A stretch of DNA of 35,134 nucleotides from Candidatus Onthoplasma faecigallinarum (lineage in GTDB: Bacteria; Bacillota; Clostridia; Christensenellales; UBA1242). The stretch spans positions 1 through 35,134 of the forward strand of contig DVMB01000071.1 in the NCBI GenBank assembly GCA_018715225.1, in the 5' to 3' direction. Position numbers and translations under genes: made by a program. The notes beneath the pieces are model-generated. The model saw only the letters and a program-made list of their open reading frames with translations, made no database searches and was not told the origin of the DNA. This document shows, one piece after another, positions 33,993-35,134 of this stretch. Within the stretch, counting starts at the first letter, position 1. Every line of letters begins with the position of its first letter.

Positions 33993-34832
33993 TTAATCTA
34001 GATAATCAATTAGATTGTCAGGAGCCTCTTCAAATACAGTATTCACTTTTGAATGATGACAGACCCCCGCATATAAATTCAAAAGAAAATGCAGGTCATA
34101 ATGCTTCAACAAAAATTCAATCTTCTCTTTTGTGCGTGGCACATGCCTAAATTTTCGTGCAAAATTTCCGTCCTCTATTATATCTTCGATAGGTACAGCC
34201 ATATTTTTGGTCAAATAACTGCTGATTATATTGACAAGTAAAAGCAGAGTTCGGTCTATAAGTTGATCTGTCAAAAATTGGTAATACGCTTGTTCGCCTT
34301 TTTGATCTATGATGCTAGATAAATATAGATATATTGGGTGCAGATTATCGACATCGACATTTTTTAAATTCAAAATATTTTCATATATATCCAAAGCCTT
34401 TTTCTCCTCGCCCTCGGCTATAATTTTCTTTTTGACATTGAATAGATGTACAGTGTCCCAATATGGACTGGTCTCGTCTAGATCTTCTCCCACATCTAAT
34501 ATTTTACTGATATATTCTAGTTCAGCAATGTCGTCAATGATAAATATTTGATTGACATCTCCGCCCTCTAGGTCAAATATGTCTATGCAAAAGACATTTT
34601 CTCCACGCCTCACACCCAATAGCACAAAATCTGGGCTATTCTTTATATAACCAACCAATGGACTATATTCTTTAGGAAAATCGGTGTGCCTTAGTCCTAG
34701 ATTGTCAACAAAACAAAGTTCGATCTCTCCGTCTAAATCTCCAATGTGGCTATCTTTCAGTTTGATAGAAATATTGAATTTTTTTTTATTTTCTTTCGTC
34801 CTACTTATTTTACTTATTAAATTTTCATCCAT
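33993..34832 (-). CDS. Hypothetical protein, unknown function
   Basis: 279 aa from ATG 34832; a 10-residue longer frame to 34862 would begin inside the -35/-10 promoter and is rejected. No family is recognised. The N-terminal half looks mixed alpha/beta (FNISIKLKDSHIGDLDGEIELCFVD; PDFVLLGVRRGENVFCIDIFDLEGG), and the second half is helical with tetratricopeptide-like character (KKALDIYENILNLKNV, LHPIYLYLSSIIDQKGEQAYYQFLTDQ). No signal peptide or membrane segment is seen. The codons look real throughout. It lies between the acidic-tail gene and veg on the same strand, but has its own promoter. Confidence 0.7.
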   Translation of the reverse strand: MDENLISKISRTKENKKKFNISIKLKDSHIGDLDGEIELCFVDNLGLRHTDFPKEYSPLVGYIKNSPDFVLLGVRRGENVFCIDIFDLEGGDVNQIFIIDDIAELEYISKILDVGEDLDETSPYWDTVHLFNVKKKIIAEGEEKKALDIYENILNLKNVDVDNLHPIYLYLSSIIDQKGEQAYYQFLTDQLIDRTLLLLVNIISSYLTKNMAVPIEDIIEDGNFARKFRHVPRTKEKIEFLLKHYDLHFLLNLYAGVCHHSKVNTVFEEAPDNLIDYLD

Positions 34833-34838
34833 GACATT

Positions 34839-34867
34839 ATTATACCACCAAAGTCCGCTCATTTCAA
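34839..34867 (-). promoter_or_regulatory. Strong sigma-A promoter, apparently giving a leaderless mRNA
   Basis: TTGAAA (34867-34862), 17-nt spacer ending in TGG, TATAAT (34844-34839) reading leftwards. Only 6 nt remain before the ATG at 34832, so transcription would start at or next to the start codon. Confidence 0.7.
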
Positions 34868-34877
34868 TAGCAAAATG

Positions 34878-34900
34878 AAAAAAACTGGACTATTGCCCAG
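34878..34900 (-). terminator. Rho-independent terminator of the acidic-tail gene
   Basis: Reading leftwards, CTGGGC (34900-34895), loop AATA, GTCCAG (34890-34885), then seven T residues. It begins 2 nt after the stop at 34902. Confidence 0.8.
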
Positions 34901-34901
34901 C

Positions 34902-35134
34902 CTAATCATCATCTTCTTCGTCATCGTCGTCATCGTCATCATCATCTTCGTCGTCGTCATCGTCGTCTTCTTCGTCGTCAATGATGCCAAGATCTAGGTC
35001 GTCATCATCATCGTCATCTTCATCATCGTCATCCTTATCTAGATCATCGGAAAAATCAAACTCGTCTACAATACCTGTAGTGTCTTCCAATTCGTCTTGA
35101 TCATAAATATCATCTGTCAAGCCATCATCGTCTT
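34902..35134 (-). CDS. rpoE: Acidic C-terminal tail of a truncated protein, probably RNA polymerase delta subunit
   Basis: Only the last ~77 residues are in the window; the frame stays open to the right edge, reading DDDGLTDDIYDQDELED upstream of a TTG that is therefore not the start. About 70 percent of residues are Asp or Glu, including long runs encoded by GAT/GAC triplets. This is what the disordered C-terminal half of the Firmicute RpoE delta subunit looks like, which helps release and recycle RNA polymerase. The diagnostic N-terminal HARE-HTH domain lies outside, so another acidic protein remains possible. A terminator follows directly. Confidence 0.55.
   Translation of the reverse strand, partial: DDDGLTDDIYDQDELEDTTGIVDEFDFSDDLDKDDDDEDDDDDDDLDLGIIDDEEDDDDDDEDDDDDDDDDEEDDD

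Noticed and set aside
34905-35030. GAT/GAC triplet runs as a DNA microsatellite or CRISPR-like repeat
   Set aside because: The period is three bases and in frame with a D/E-rich protein tail; there are no spacers or repeat units of CRISPR type.
1-35134. tRNA, rRNA, CRISPR array, insertion sequence or prophage
   Set aside because: No cloverleaf, rRNA motif, spaced repeat array, transposase or phage structural gene was seen on either strand by reading; a tRNA scan and repeat search were not run.

Overview
The window looks like the chromosome of an anaerobic, low-GC, endospore-forming Firmicute of class Clostridia, probably an uncultured lineage. It carries a tricistronic germinant-receptor locus (GerA/GerB/GerC families), spoIIR, the cortex-lytic pair sleB-ypeB, a Veg-family gene, an [FeFe] hydrogenase, and at the right edge an acidic tail that fits the RNA polymerase delta subunit. 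Intergenic DNA is extremely AT-rich. Start codons include TTG. UGA is a normal stop.

Layout from left to right. Positions 1-1417 hold the 3' part of pheT (+). Positions 1424-5196 hold a gerA-gerB-gerC operon read leftwards, followed by a 1483-aa Fn3-like lipoprotein gene ending in a transglutaminase-like domain (5231-9682, -). Next come a PRC-barrel protein (+), a Mn-catalase/CotJC-like ferritin-fold protein (-), a P-type ATPase (+) and an unrecognised gene (-). Positions 14680-17044 are a small accessory-looking cluster: a coiled-coil small protein, a Rossmann/SLOG-like protein, a divergent XRE-type HTH regulator with a striking double-palindrome operator, and a protein whose C-terminus resembles a diadenylate cyclase (DisA_N) domain with altered motifs. 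Positions 17085-25954 hold an 8.1-kb gene for a 2711-aa cell-surface protein overlapping (TAATG) an acyl-ACP thioesterase gene.

Positions 26263-28944 hold spoIIR-sleB-ypeB as a tight leftward cluster. Then come an amidase_3-like protein with two peptidoglycan-binding repeats, a compact hisS-hydA-HD operon (30462-33621), veg, an unrecognised gene with an apparently leaderless promoter, and the acidic tail of a truncated CDS.

Two large exported proteins occupy about a third of the window, and each has a perfect inverted repeat lying on its likely sigma-A promoter. The most interesting region is the 14.6-17.0 kb cluster, where a DAC-like domain, a SLOG-like fold and an HTH regulator sit together; a nucleotide-signalling role is inference only. 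All assignments come from reading the sequence and remembered family motifs. No database search was run.
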